Shown here piece after piece: positions 1-10,410 of a stretch of DNA of 64,000 nucleotides. Positions within the stretch are counted from its first letter, which is position 1, and each line of letters begins with the position of its first letter. The stretch covers positions 345,766 through 409,765 of the forward strand of contig MU006218.1 of the NCBI GenBank assembly GCA_010093685.1, read 5' to 3'. The DNA comes from Ophiobolus disseminans (lineage: Eukaryota; Ascomycota; Dothideomycetes; Pleosporales; Phaeosphaeriaceae). The notes under the pieces are model-generated. The model was given only the letters and a program-made list of their open reading frames with translations, was not told the DNA's origin and made no database searches. The position numbers and the translations under genes are program-made.

Positions 1-1324
1 AGAGCTGCACCAACGAGGATGACCTTAAGGAGCTCAAGCAACAAAAACGACTCCTCCGCAACAGACAGGCCGCGTATGTACTCCCCCTGGCTTTTGGTTC
101 GGCGTTCCACCTTTGGTCCCGTCTGCCATTTGGTATATGCTCTCCTCCTTGATCACATGCTAACTTCATGACAGACTTGACTCACGGCAACGAAAGAAGA
201 AGCACACTGAAGAGCTTGAGGAAGAGAAGAAGATCTGGATGGACAAGATGTGCGGCATGGAAGAGGAGTTTGGCCGCATGCGTGTTGAGTACGAAGCCCT
301 GATGTCCGAGAAAGAGAACTGGCACCGCGAGTCCATGGACATGCACCACATGATCAATCAGCTGCAGTTCGACAAAGAGGAGCTCGTCCGCAATCACACT
401 CTAGAGAGTGGCGAGCTTCGAAAGAAGGTCTCTGTCCTTACCGAGAGACTTGAGAACGCCACTGGCAACGGTATGGCTGTCGCACCCAGCACCACCTTCA
501 CCGACTTCGCCTCTGAAATGGACAACCTCCACATGGGCAGCAACGACTGGGACAACTACATCTTCGTCAACGACTTTGCCTCAGACGAGCAGACGCCCCC
601 TGGCCAAAATCAAGACCACACCATGGCTGTCGTCCCACGCGCCAAGGAAGAGGACAAGCCCGTCGCTTCTGGGCTCCTGCTTATGCTGCTGCTTTGCGGC
701 GCCTTCGTTGCAAGCAAGTCTGGTGGCGCTGCTCCTCCTATTCCTCGCATGCCTGATGAGGTCCGCGCTGCATCTGCTACCGTACTCGACAGCATCTTCA
801 AGGATGCCGGTGTCTCAACCACTCTGGCCGAGCAAGGCATCACTGCGAGCCACGTCTCTGCATTCGAGCCAGGCCCATCTGGCGTCGCATGGCCCAAGAC
901 AACTCTCTCTGGCTCTGAACTCGCTGGCATCTCTGGATCTCACCTCGACCAACTGCACTCGCACCTCACTGGACCTACAAAGGACCAGGAGGCCGAGCAG
1001 CTCTTCTCCATCACACCTGCGCAGTACAACAGCATGACCTCTTTGGACTTCACCCGCCCACGCTACAGCATGACCAGCGACGACCTCAGTGATCCCCTCT
1101 CCCCTGGCTCTCAACCATCACACCGCCGCAACCTCGCTGAATCTCTTGCCGCCATGCGCGAGCAGAGCAAAGGTGACTCCGCTGCTGATGTCTACACACG
1201 AAGCCTGCTGTGGGACAAGATCGCACCTGAAGTCGTCCACGAGTTCAAGCGCATCGTCGAAGAGTCCGCTGCCATGTCACGACCCAACACCTCCGACGGC
1301 CCCAAGACTGAAGTCATGACCTGA
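1..1324 (+). CDS. bZIP transcription factor, 5'-truncated by the window edge
   Basis: The first visible exon ends at 73 and an intron runs 74-174 (GTATGT donor, CTAAC branch site, ACAG acceptor). Joining the exons restores a basic region with RNRQAALDSRQRKKKHTEEL followed by a coiled coil, typical of a fungal bZIP DNA-binding and dimerisation domain. The basic region spans the intron. A strongly hydrophobic stretch, GLLLMLLLCGAFVAS, lies about 150 residues after the zipper (near nt 667-715) and is long enough to be a membrane segment. The C-terminus is Ser/Pro-rich and ends at TGA 1322-1324. The role is sequence-specific transcription control. Which bZIP subfamily it is cannot be told because the N-terminus is outside the window. 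A membrane-held factor is possible, but the segment could also be a buried hydrophobic activation element. The family call is firm. Confidence 0.88.
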
Positions 1325-4160
1325 ACGAAGCCAACACACACATACTTTCCTATGTCGACTCTCCTAGGTTGCATTAGTCGTTTTCTCAGCATAGCGCTTC
1401 ACTTCTTACCCCGTCACCGGGGATCCTGTAGGGAAACAAGTTGCATCACGGGGTGGAAAGCCATTTTTCATCGTGTTTTTCTTCCCCTTTGCACAGCTCA
1501 CAACGAGTTTTCGCATACCGCCACCGTTTCCTTCGCGCCATCTGCCCTGGCCAGGTTTTCTACAACATTTGGGACGGCATCGTCGATTTTGGGTACGCTA
1601 CTCTTGTATGTACCCGCATCGCTCAGCATTACGGCGGTTGGATATTCTGCTTCTTGGCGTCGTTGATGTTTGCGCACACACGACTGTCCACTAAAGGTTT
1701 TTGTTTACTCTTTTTACCATTTTTTATATTCGTGTTCGGCGGCCTTTTAGCGAGCACATATCTTGTTTACATTGCGCAGCGTAGCGAGCGTTTGTTTTTG
1801 TTTTGGCGACGGATCTCTTTTGTCTATACTTTTCCACGAGATGGACGCAGCACTTCATGTCCCCTTGCTACGACACTGTATATGAATGGCTACGAAAGAT
1901 TGAACCTCACGACGATGCTGCCCCGAGGCTTTGGGGAGCATGGATGGATGACGCGGAATTTGGATACTTTGTTGTTTGTTTGCGCTTATTGAAGAGATGA
2001 TTTATTCTTACCCCCATCACACACATCCCCTTCACACGAGAACGAAATATACCAAACGACTACCTACGATTGTTTCTCATAATACCCATCACACGACCTG
2101 GACCAACGTCCTTTTTCTTTGAGATACCAAACGCGTCTTTGCATTCTCGTTGGGGATGTTTGTTTCCCAGCGTGGCCTCATTGGTTTGCTTTGCGTTTGG
2201 GCGGAAGATTTGTATTCAATAGCTGTAGCACTGCCTTCATTGGCGAAGTCATACTATGCTATCATATGAGATTTCAAGCGCTTACATCGCTTTCCACTGC
2301 TACTCGCTCTCTCACTGCACTATGTCTTGGTCGTTTGGCTGGCTGACGTTCACTCCGCCACGCTCTGAGATCTTCACCCCCAGCCCTTTGCACGCACCAC
2401 GCAGATCCCTTTCCTTTCGGTGCCATTTCCCTTGCCGAGACAAGCAACATGCAACTTCCCCACGCTTCACGCGTACCTGCTGCGAGGGCGCCGATGCTCG
2501 GTCTCCACACAGGCCTGGTACATGCAATGCAATAGCACGTACCTCCCCCATCCCACGCGGAGCTGCACGAAGGGAAGGGAGGTATGTACCCCGTACCCCA
2601 TTCACGCACGACACGTCTGGATCCCCAGCGCCTTTGCATCATATGGCGTGAAGTGCACCATCGCGATCATGTACCGCTACCCTCGAGAATATGGAGCCGA
2701 TGCATGTCAGCTAAGTAGCGTTACCCCCACGCTGAGATCAGCTCTCAATACATGCGTCGCCTCGAAGGAGAAGCGGGCGCAATGTGGACGCGAGACTTGA
2801 GATGCTTCGATCAGCCAGCCAGCCAAACAAACAAGCAGGAAGGCGTATTCGTCACCTCTCAGCCCTGACACAGAAACTTGGAACACAGGGTACTAGTTCT
2901 ATAGCTTGAAGAAGATCTACACAGTCAAATGGTGTCCATCTGAAACAAGAAACCCCAGACACTAATGCACGTTCGACAGTAATTTTTTCGGTCTTTTATC
3001 GAATCCTATCCAGTGTGATAGGCTGTGTTTGTGATCACATTTCATCGCACGCACTCATTCGCATCACAGATCGTAAACCTTAGCTTAGGTATATGGCCAT
3101 ATACTGAAGTGCAGCTGATGGTAACACAAGACCCCATATATTCATACTCGCTAACGCACTCCGCACTGCACTGGAAGGATCGCCCGGTCGCAGGTAGGTC
3201 CTGTGGCACGTCGTTGTTGTGGCACCCTTGGGTGTGGGCTGAGCTTACATGCGGTGAGATGCGTAAGTAAAGCTTTTATCTTTGGGGGCTGTGGAGTATG
3301 GAGTGAGACAGGATGAGGGTATGGATAGGATGATGGTATGGGAGTGACGTGATTTCAAAATGATGGTATTGCATAGTAATGACAGGTATGAAGGAATACT
3401 CGATCTTGCACTCATGCGACAATACACGCATCTGCATCTGCAAAAAAGGAATGAACCTACTTCCTCCCCCACGAAAAGCACACGACCACAATCCCGAGGC
3501 ATGCGGTATTTCCTCGCCGCATTTGCGCCCATCTATTTAGGATCGTACTTGGGTTTCCAGATCCTATCGCAAGAAGTCAGCACGTGCTCAATCTCTCAAT
3601 CCAACTCGTCCGTCCGGAACTCAGGGCAACCCTTCCGGTCGCATCGCGATGGCAAAATCCCACAACGACCAGATGCAGCCATCATAATCGCGGCAGCCGT
3701 TCCAGATCTCATCCACACCACACCACCACACCCATCATCATCAATAACAAGACAAGACCATCCCAAGTCGCCTCCGTCATCGCACCACCACACCCAACAA
3801 CACACGCAAAGACGAACAACAGCGCGCCACGTGTACCGCCCCCAAGTGCGCCTGACAAGCCAGACGCACGCTCTGGGCCCAGAGCGTGCAGGAGCGGGGA
3901 ACGTGGGCAGCAGATGTGACAGGTTGTGCTGCGGGTGAGGGCGAGGGCCGCAGTGGCTAAGCGATGGGTGCGTCGGTTTTGGGGCCACGAGGGCCAATCG
4001 GCCGGGCTTGGCGTATGCGGGTTGAAACCTCTGGTTGGTATCTTGCGCATTTATTGTTGTGACGCGTTCGTTTATTTCGGAGGAGGTAAGGATTTGGCAT
4101 GGTGTTGTTGATTCATTCAGGTGTGATGGGGATGGCGCGGAATCCGGAATAATGCGATAC
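1325..4160. other. 2.8 kb interval without a convincing gene
   Basis: The first part is probably the bZIP 3' UTR. ORFs of up to about 230 codons exist on both strands, but they overlap each other, have biased low-complexity composition (for example the C/A-rich tract around 3660-3800) and resemble nothing I recognise. A perfect 24-bp palindrome lies at 3866-3889. The right end is probably the 3' UTR of the Sel1-repeat gene. Confidence 0.5.
3866..3889. repeat. Perfect 24-bp palindrome
   Basis: The sequence runs from GCACGCTCTGGG directly into its own reverse complement, CCCAGAGCGTGC, with no spacer. It is GC-rich and lies in the gene-free interval. It could be a dimeric protein binding site or simply a hairpin. 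No function is evident. Confidence 0.9.
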
Positions 4161-5720
4161 CTACTGGTGGTAGTGGTAGGTATTGGAGAGTGCGCTCTCC
4201 TCCTGACCACACACAAATCCGTCCAGGAAATCGATCTCGATGTCCCAATCCCGTATTCCAGATACAGCACAAAGAACAAATAAGAAATAGCGCGCGACGT
4301 ACCAAGTATTGCCTAAAGTCTTATTTCCCTTTGACTCAGCCAGGCGCAAGAACTGAGCCGCTTTGAACTATCGAGGCGCAGGTATCGTTAGCGACATATC
4401 AGCCGAGCCAGCGACGATATTGCTGCCCAAACAATGAGGCTGAAGGGGGAGGGAAAAGAGGGGAAATGGTTCGATGGTTGTCTCAGAAAAGCCACTGCGC
4501 ATAATGGATGTTGCTGATGTCAGGGAGCCCAGGCTGACCGTTCGTGCACCGGGATTTAGATGACGACCGGTGAGTTGGAGTAAAATGATCGGAGAAGAGC
4601 GACGTGTGCTGGCAGACAAGTTGGAAAAGAGCTGACATACCTTGTCTTTCTTAGTCCCAAAGCCCTCAGTATAGCACCACGCGACTTCGTTCATGGCATC
4701 GGTATCGCCCAGATTCGCAGCCGTCTCGTAGTACTGCTTCGCGGCGGCGGGATCTTTCTTGATGCCCCAGCCGTTGCGGAAGCAGTTGGCCAGCTCATAC
4801 ATTGCCAGCACGAGCTCGCCTTTGGCGGCGCCGCCTTTCTTCATGCCGGCGCCGAGGGCTAGCTTCTCAACTTCGGCGCTGTTGGAGGCGGCCATGCTGA
4901 GGTAATGGACGGCTTGTTCTTGGTTGGCTTCGATGCCCCAGGCGTGTCTGGAGGAGTTAGTGTTGTGTTGGGTGCGACTAGGGCAGAATGACGGTGTCGT
5001 TGATGACGGTGATGTGGATGTAGTACGAATAACTGACCTCAATGCAAGTCCATAGAGCACCTGTGCCAAAGCATTATTGTGACTCGTCGGATCCGCCAAC
5101 CTCCCAAACAGTGCAGTTGATGCCTCAAGATTGCCCTTCTCGTGCAACCGAATAGCCTCTTGGATATTCTCCTCGTCTCCAGGCGCACCGACACTAGGAC
5201 TCCTACTCCTTCCTTTCTGCCCTCCTGGCGACAGCGGCGCTGCAACTTCCACCCTCGGCGTTGTCGGCCTGCTTGTGCCACCTGCGTGCCCGAGTCCCTC
5301 TGTCACCAGCACCGTAGCTCTCTTCTCCCACCGCGCTTCTTCCTCTTCTGTTCGCGCGACACCATCTCCTCCTACCTCGGGTAGGTTGTCCGGCACATTT
5401 GCAGAGCTGCTGGATCGCGTCCTGCCAAAATGTAGGCGCTCTAAGCCTTTAGTCGCTCCTTCTGTTGTATGCGACGCTGCATTGCTGTGCCTTCTGAAGC
5501 GACCAAATGCACCCCGCGGCTCTGGGGAGAGAAGCGGGCCTTGACGTGTAGGATCGTCGGGATGACTGGGCGGTTCGATTGCTTCGTGCGTAGAGGTGGT
5601 GCTGCGGTAGAATTGGAACTCTGGTACATCAGGAGATAGAGTCGGCCCGCTGCGCGCTGTCGGTGCCGCACCCTCATCCTTGATCTTGTCCTTCTTTTTC
5701 AGCAGGTCTTTGAGCGTCAT
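4161..5720 (-). CDS. Sel1-repeat (TPR-like) protein, DSF2-like
   Basis: Three exons on the minus strand: 5720-5038, 4947-4641 and 4367-4161, giving about 398 residues. Introns are 90 and 273 nt, with AG/GTCAGT and GTATGT donors and a CTAAC branch site before the last exon. The start MTLKDLLKKK is chosen; an upstream in-frame codon would add about 25 unlikely residues. The first 190 residues are Ser/Pro-rich and disordered. Residues of about 195-380 form Sel1 repeats, including YGLALRHAWGI, FRNGWGIKKDPAAAKQYYE and AWCYTEGFGTKKDK. The last exon gives FKAAQFLRLAESKGNKTLGN. Sel1 repeats are helical scaffolds for protein binding. The fungal relatives I know are DSF2-like proteins and the Chs3-activator family; I favour DSF2 from the GNKTLGN ending. 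The final 40 residues are weakly supported. Confidence 0.8.
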
Positions 5721-6177
5721 GGTGGTGCAATTGAGCTTCGCGATTGCCCGCAGTAAGGGGTAAGCTTGAGAGCTGGGCGTGACGACTTCGCGCACGAAGT
5801 AGCGATTGCTGAACCGTTTGCACTATCGTGTCTTGAGCGTGGCTTTATACTTGCGCAGCGACTCAGGAAACGTGGCAGGGCTCATCGTGAGTCTTCCTTT
5901 TGCGCGCTGCGTCGAATGGTGGGATTTACATGGTTAGTGGGTATTGCAGGGCGAGCTGAGCCTCCTAGCCTCAGCCTCCAGCACCGCCTTACCCGTCCCC
6001 GCACAAAGCTATTTATGTTGCGGCTTGAGCAATCATGACTTGGGGAATGTCGTACTTGGTTTTGCGATTCACGTTTACAAGGACTTGTTTGGTCTTCAGT
6101 GTTAATCTGTATTTCTTGTTACATATTTTTGGTCTTCTTTTGCGTTGTACTGAAAGCGTTGCCAGGCCTTTTATACC
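5721..6177. other. Short intergenic interval
   Basis: This lies 5' of the Sel1-repeat gene and 3' of the APH-like remnant. It should hold the Sel1-gene promoter. No TATA element or ORF stands out. Confidence 0.4.
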
Positions 6178-7031
6178 CTACCACGGCGGCGCCAGGCTGG
6201 AAAGCATATCCTCCACCTCCAACTCATCCCGATACCCACGGAAAACCCGATCAACAATATCTACAAGCCATCGCGCCGTCCGTCGAACCGTAAAGTGCGC
6301 TTTCGAGTACTCCCAATACTCAGGGTACCAGCCCGCACATTCCCAATCGACTATACCGAGATCTTCCTTTCCTCGTCGACAAGGATATTCCGCATATTGA
6401 GGTCAGCGTGCGTGAATACGATGTCATGCCTGATGCTATGCGCTTTCGAACTCTGCGTCAACATGTCTTCGGTGAGGGGGAGGTCGTGCGTCAGGAACTG
6501 ATTGAATTCAGCCTCGTCTCGAAACCGTAGTTCTTCGCGCTGCGAGTTGGCGATGCGCCAATCCAAGATGCCGCCACCCAGCGGGTTACAAATTTCGAAT
6601 CCGCTGCCAGTTTTATTGGGAATGTGTCGCAGTTCAGCAACATAGACCTTCAAATCTCGTATGAGTGCGACTACTTGCTTGTCCGTCATAGTTGGAAGCA
6701 TGAGCCTCACAGGTGTTCCCGGTAGACCAGTCATTAGGAGAAAGGGCGAGCTGGAATGTTTGATAACGTCGAGCGCTCGTCGAGCGGGGATCGTTGTGTG
6801 CTTTTCTACAAGCTGGAGGGCTTGGGATTCGGCTTCATATTTCGGTGCCCAATCACTACCTGCCATGCGCAAGTAGAGGTTGAAAGGCAGCCGAAAGGTC
6901 CGGTCTGAACCAGTGTGGCCATCAAACCTACATGCAATAGATGCCAAGCGTTTGTAAGTAAACGCTCGAATGGCCGCTGGTAGCAGAGTCCAGAGGTTCA
7001 GGATGTGTCGGGAGACTGGATGAAAGCACCA
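6178..7031 (-). pseudogene. APH-family kinase-like remnant, frameshifted
   Basis: The minus-strand frame begins just after the TAA that ends the HNH-like gene and reads through LWTLLPAAIRAFTYKRLAS, RLPFNLYLRM and the Brenner motif HADLNMRNILV (HxDxxxxN). The frame then breaks near 6358-6372. One base out of frame it continues with GIVDWECAGWYPEYWEYSK, the metal-binding and C-terminal part of aminoglycoside-phosphotransferase/choline-kinase-like proteins, and ends at 6178. No start codon precedes the N-terminal part; the first in-frame ATG (MAGSDW) lies inside it. Known fungal relatives have this same N-terminal LPF.LYLR segment. Both catalytic motifs survive, so the break may be recent or a base-call error. 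I infer it was once the C-terminal half of a fusion with the upstream HNH-like gene. Confidence 0.7.
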
Positions 7032-8159
7032 TTAACTCCACGTTTTCTTTGCTGGCAGCTTCTTGTCCGAGCTCAACTTGTTTCGTACTTCATCAGTTGA
7101 TAACGTAGAACGCTTTTGTTTCATATACTCAACGACATCTAGCCACGCCATAGCATCTGCAAATCGATGGTGTACATCCGAAAGGTGCGCATGTGGTAAC
7201 GACACAGGGCTACTAGCTTTGTTCTCCCAGGTTACAAACTGGGGCCTCTCGACATAGATAAATGGAATGAGTTCATTCACCTTCGCAAGGTACCGAGCCT
7301 AATGACTTTAGAGTAGTTGTGTAAGCGCGGATAGAGCCTTACTGAGTCCTGAGAAGCTGCTGCAAAGCCACCCTTGAGCGATATTCTCCCGTTTCTGAAA
7401 TGCTCAAACACGCTCGGTGAAAGGATAATTACTTGGCTACAAGGGTCAACAGAAGGAGAGTTACGATCTGGTAGCGCGCGCAGGTTATTCAACCTCGACT
7501 CTCCGATAAAAATCGAAAGTAGCTTGTAAACTTGTTCCTGGTAAAAGATTAGCGACGTAGAGAACAAAGTACCATGATTGTGTTACGTTGCTAGTAGTAC
7601 CGCAATCCTCAAACAATGAAGGGGGTACAATGTAAACCCACGCAGTAAAGCTCTTCCCAACTCGGACTTTGGAGAGGCAGCACTGACCCCCATCTCTTCG
7701 CCATACAGCTTGCTTGAGGGGATGGCTTAGGTCAGTACAAATAACAGGGCGCACTGCGCAAAGCTAATAGCCATCCCTGATTATATCCCCATTGGCACTG
7801 ATACCTTTCTTTATGAGTGTAATCCAATCCGCAAGAATCTCCAAGACAGAGGCCTTGCCCCGGCTGAAAACCTCATCCAGAAGGAACTGTGATGCGAGTC
7901 TTGTGTCAACGGCGTGTTGAACAAAGGTACTAAGAATTGTCCGTTGAGGGTGTTCAAGTGATTCAGTGATTGTAGAAAGCGCCTCGTACTCAGCAGATGA
8001 GTGATCGTATGGGAAATGACGAAAAGCAGCATCTGATATATGATATGGAGAGCCCATGACATCAATTATGATGGAGAATATGATATCGTGATAGTTGTGA
8101 TGGTACGACTTTTGATGGATCTTAATTAGAGGGGGCATTTTGACATCCGGAGAATTCAT
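7032..8159 (-). CDS. Fungal HNH-like nuclease-fold protein, degenerate
   Basis: Four exons: 8159-7805, 7753-7587, 7537-7343 and 7298-7032. The introns are 51, 49 and 44 nt and all keep the frame, giving about 327 residues. The start MNSPDVKMPPL has an A at -3; a downstream ATG at 8057 is an alternative. After a helical N-terminal part comes WRRDGGQCCLSK, then YIVPPSLFED and LNNLRALPDRN, then IILSPSVFEHFRNGRISLKG. This order matches the fungal HNH_2 layout (C-x-G, H-I-[IV]-P, N-x-x-x-L, then a distal His). Here the expected H of HI[IV]P is Y, so nuclease activity is doubtful. The ORF ends in TAA directly before the APH-like frame, in the same phase, suggesting a broken HNH-kinase fusion. The exon model is good; the family call is moderate. 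Confidence 0.6.
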
Positions 8160-8619
8160 GTTTGGTGATCTGTGCGTAAGCCCGTGCATTAATCGCTCAC
8201 ATCATTCGAAGTCTTAGATTTAAATTTTCAATTGTTTTTCTCGTTATGTATCTTTCATCTTTTTTTCTGAGTAGTACTAAAAGTACTGCTGTGGATATGC
8301 CCACGTAGGAGGGAGTCCTATACCAGCAACCTGGTCCGAATATGCAGAAAGAAATCCGTACTCCAGAGAAAAGTGTTTGACAGCTGATCGTCAGACGGGT
8401 ATCAATGAAAACAGACCCAAAGCGCTCCTTCTCCTTCACCGTGAACTCCGGATCGTTGCATCGTCAAGAAAAGACTCTGCAAAACGAACAACCGACCTAC
8501 CGTATGTACGGATTGCAGAAGTAAGAACGTAAGACTTGAGAGGAAGGGAAGATTAGACCCGTAACGTCATGACGATGGAGCAATGGAATACCTACAGTGG
8601 TCCTGGAAAGCATGCTCAG
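8160..8619. other. Intergenic between CCCH 3' end and HNH-like 5' end
   Basis: Both flanking genes are on the minus strand. The interval should contain the HNH-like promoter and the CCCH-gene terminator region. No ORF or repeat stands out. Confidence 0.4.
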
Positions 8620-9805
8620 TCAAGCATCGAGTGAAACAAAGTCAGCTTGCTGAGTGAAGTGGTGGGAGTGACAGGAAGGGTCGGTGGTGGTAGGGCCAAT
8701 CCAGATCTCGATCTCAGTCTCGGTCTCGGCTTCGACGGGGACGGTGTCCTCCAGATTCTCCTCGGTGGTGTCCGGCGGAGACGACGGACCCTCTGGTGAA
8801 CGGCGAATAGCATGTCGTAAGCGAGCCGCACGGCGGACGTGGCCCCAGCGGCAGTTGTCGCCATAGAAGCAGGAGCCAGTATTTGAGAAATGCGGACACT
8901 CATGCGCGTGGAGCTCGAAGCACTCGGCACCCTTCTCGCAGTATCCCATGGTTCCAAAGGCCTCGCAGTTTAGAGCTGCAGGGTTGACGCCGACGTGAGA
9001 GAAGCGGCACTCGTCCTTGGTGCAGCGACCTTCCTGGAAGTGCTGACAGGTGGGTGCGTTATGGGCAGTAGGAGTGTGGGAAAGCCCGCAAGCATCACCC
9101 TTGCGACAATTGCCTTTGTACAGCCAGGACCTGCAGATTGCCTGCTTGTCTGGATCGTGGACGCGGCGACATCCGTATCGAGAGCAAATACCTGCACCAG
9201 CGTTAGCTACGAGAAGGGGGGAAGGTATTCGAATTAATCCGTCTCTTTGTTTACCTGTCGAGGTGAAAGCGGGGCAAAGCAACTCGGACTCGGCTTGTTG
9301 CTGGTGACGCTCTTCGGGGCGAGCACAGTTCTCGGTAGGCGTCGCTGCCTCATTGGAATCGGAGGTGTCGTTGTCGGGAGTATCTGAGTTGTTGAAGGCG
9401 ACCGACCTGTTCCTGTACGGCGCGCAGTTTGCGGGTCGCGCATATGGGTGATATCCGGAGTGACCGCCTCTGCCACGGCTGAAGCCTCCGCGCTGCGGGC
9501 GAGGATCATGTTCCTGATAGTTGTTGTTGTCACTGGTGACTCCACGGCCCTGGGGAGTGCGAAAAGGCGTCATCACGGCCGGCGCTTCGGAAACTTGCGA
9601 GGGGGCACCGGTGCCGTACTGCGCGTTCCACTGCTTCATGCGCACGATAAAGCCTAGTATCACTTGGTCAACTCTTTCTTCCTGCGGGCCACCTCTTGCA
9701 CATACTGCTCAACTCGGCCATGGCTCGCACGCGCGCTTGCGGATCGGTGATGTGCTTGATGTCCTCGGCGGTATACGGTATGATCGGGCGCCCTGGTGGC
9801 ACCAT
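8620..9805 (-). CDS. CCCH zinc-finger protein (LEE1/ZC3H3-like)
   Basis: Three exons: 9805-9706, 9653-9255 and 9191-8620, giving about 356 residues. The start MVPPGRPIIPYTAEDI has a near-ideal context (GCCAAGATGG). The 52-nt first intron opens with GTATGT and its removal joins MAELS to FIVRMKQWNAQ. The middle part is Arg/Gly-rich (RGGFSRGRGG). From about residue 167 there are five Cys-rich units, starting with CSRYGCRRVH and continuing with CRSWLYKGNCRKGDACGLSH, CQHFQEGRCTKDECRFSH, CEAFGTMGYCEKGAECFELH and CPHFSNTGSCFYGDNCRWGH. The last four fit C-x7/8-C-x5-C-x3-H. Tandem fingers of this sort bind RNA. The spacing resembles yeast LEE1 and animal ZC3H3, which acts in poly(A) mRNA export. The C-terminus is acidic. 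The 5' UTR may contain another intron ending near 9847. Confidence 0.85.
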
Positions 9806-10410
9806 CTTGGCGGGGGGGTCTCGGTCAAGGGCTGCTGTTGGATCTGTTTTGAGCAAAATTAGTTTAGTTTTGATCAAGATGTCACTTCAAAGTCCGTGGG
9901 TGGCTGTGGGTCGACAAAGAAGGTGCGACTTGCAGTATACGATGCGCAAACACGCCAAGGGACGCTAGTATTGATAGCGCTAACGGTAAGCGATCACCTG
10001 ACCAGACATGCAGGTGTACATAGTGTCGAATGTGATAACGCACTAAGACGGGGGGCCTGTCTACTGGCAGGACATTCTCTGATCATTCAACATCAAGTGG
10101 AATGTCTTTGCGGATGACAAGACTTACTGTTAAGCACACCTAGGTAGTTGCCACAGGGTACACCCTCGTTTGCAAGAATTTCTTTGAAGAATAGGATTTA
10201 GTTACTACCTAGGTATGCATGGTATCTTACGTAGTATCTTCTTTGAAGAAGACTATGAAAGAGAACGCCACTTGAGCGCATAACAGAGCGAGGTTTTCCT
10301 CAGCGTTAGTCACAAGATGAAGCCCTCTATCCAGGCCAACGCCAGTTCTGATGCCCAATCCCTCAGACGCCGGCGCAATGCAATGATGTGAAAGAAATGT
10401 GAAGGAAACG
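9806..10410. other. Intergenic with a short inverted repeat
   Basis: This lies between the TAF7 3' end and the CCCH start, both on the minus strand. Near 9848-9890 there is an intron-like 3' end (CTAAT then AAAACAG), which suggests a spliced 5' UTR for the CCCH gene. The inverted pair ACCTAGGTAGT / ACTACCTAGGT at about 10139-10149 and 10204-10214 could form a hairpin. Confidence 0.4.

Noticed and set aside
1441..1992. Plus-strand ORF of 183 codons after the bZIP gene.
   Set aside because: It begins 120 bases after the bZIP stop, has odd composition, and no known motif; 3' UTR is more likely.
3596..4279. Minus-strand ORF of 227 codons beyond the Sel1-repeat gene.
   Set aside because: The composition is low-complexity, overlapping frames are also open, and no domain is recognisable. 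It overlaps the last exon of the Sel1 gene in another frame.
6355..6375. An intron to explain the frame change in the APH-like gene.
   Set aside because: The only GT...AG options would be too short or would remove the conserved GIVDWE segment.
9661..9705. An apparent frameshift in the CCCH gene, since another frame reads a plausible helix (EQYVQEVARRKKEL).
   Set aside because: A 52-nt intron with a GTATGT donor and TACTAG acceptor covers it, and removing the intron restores one continuous frame.
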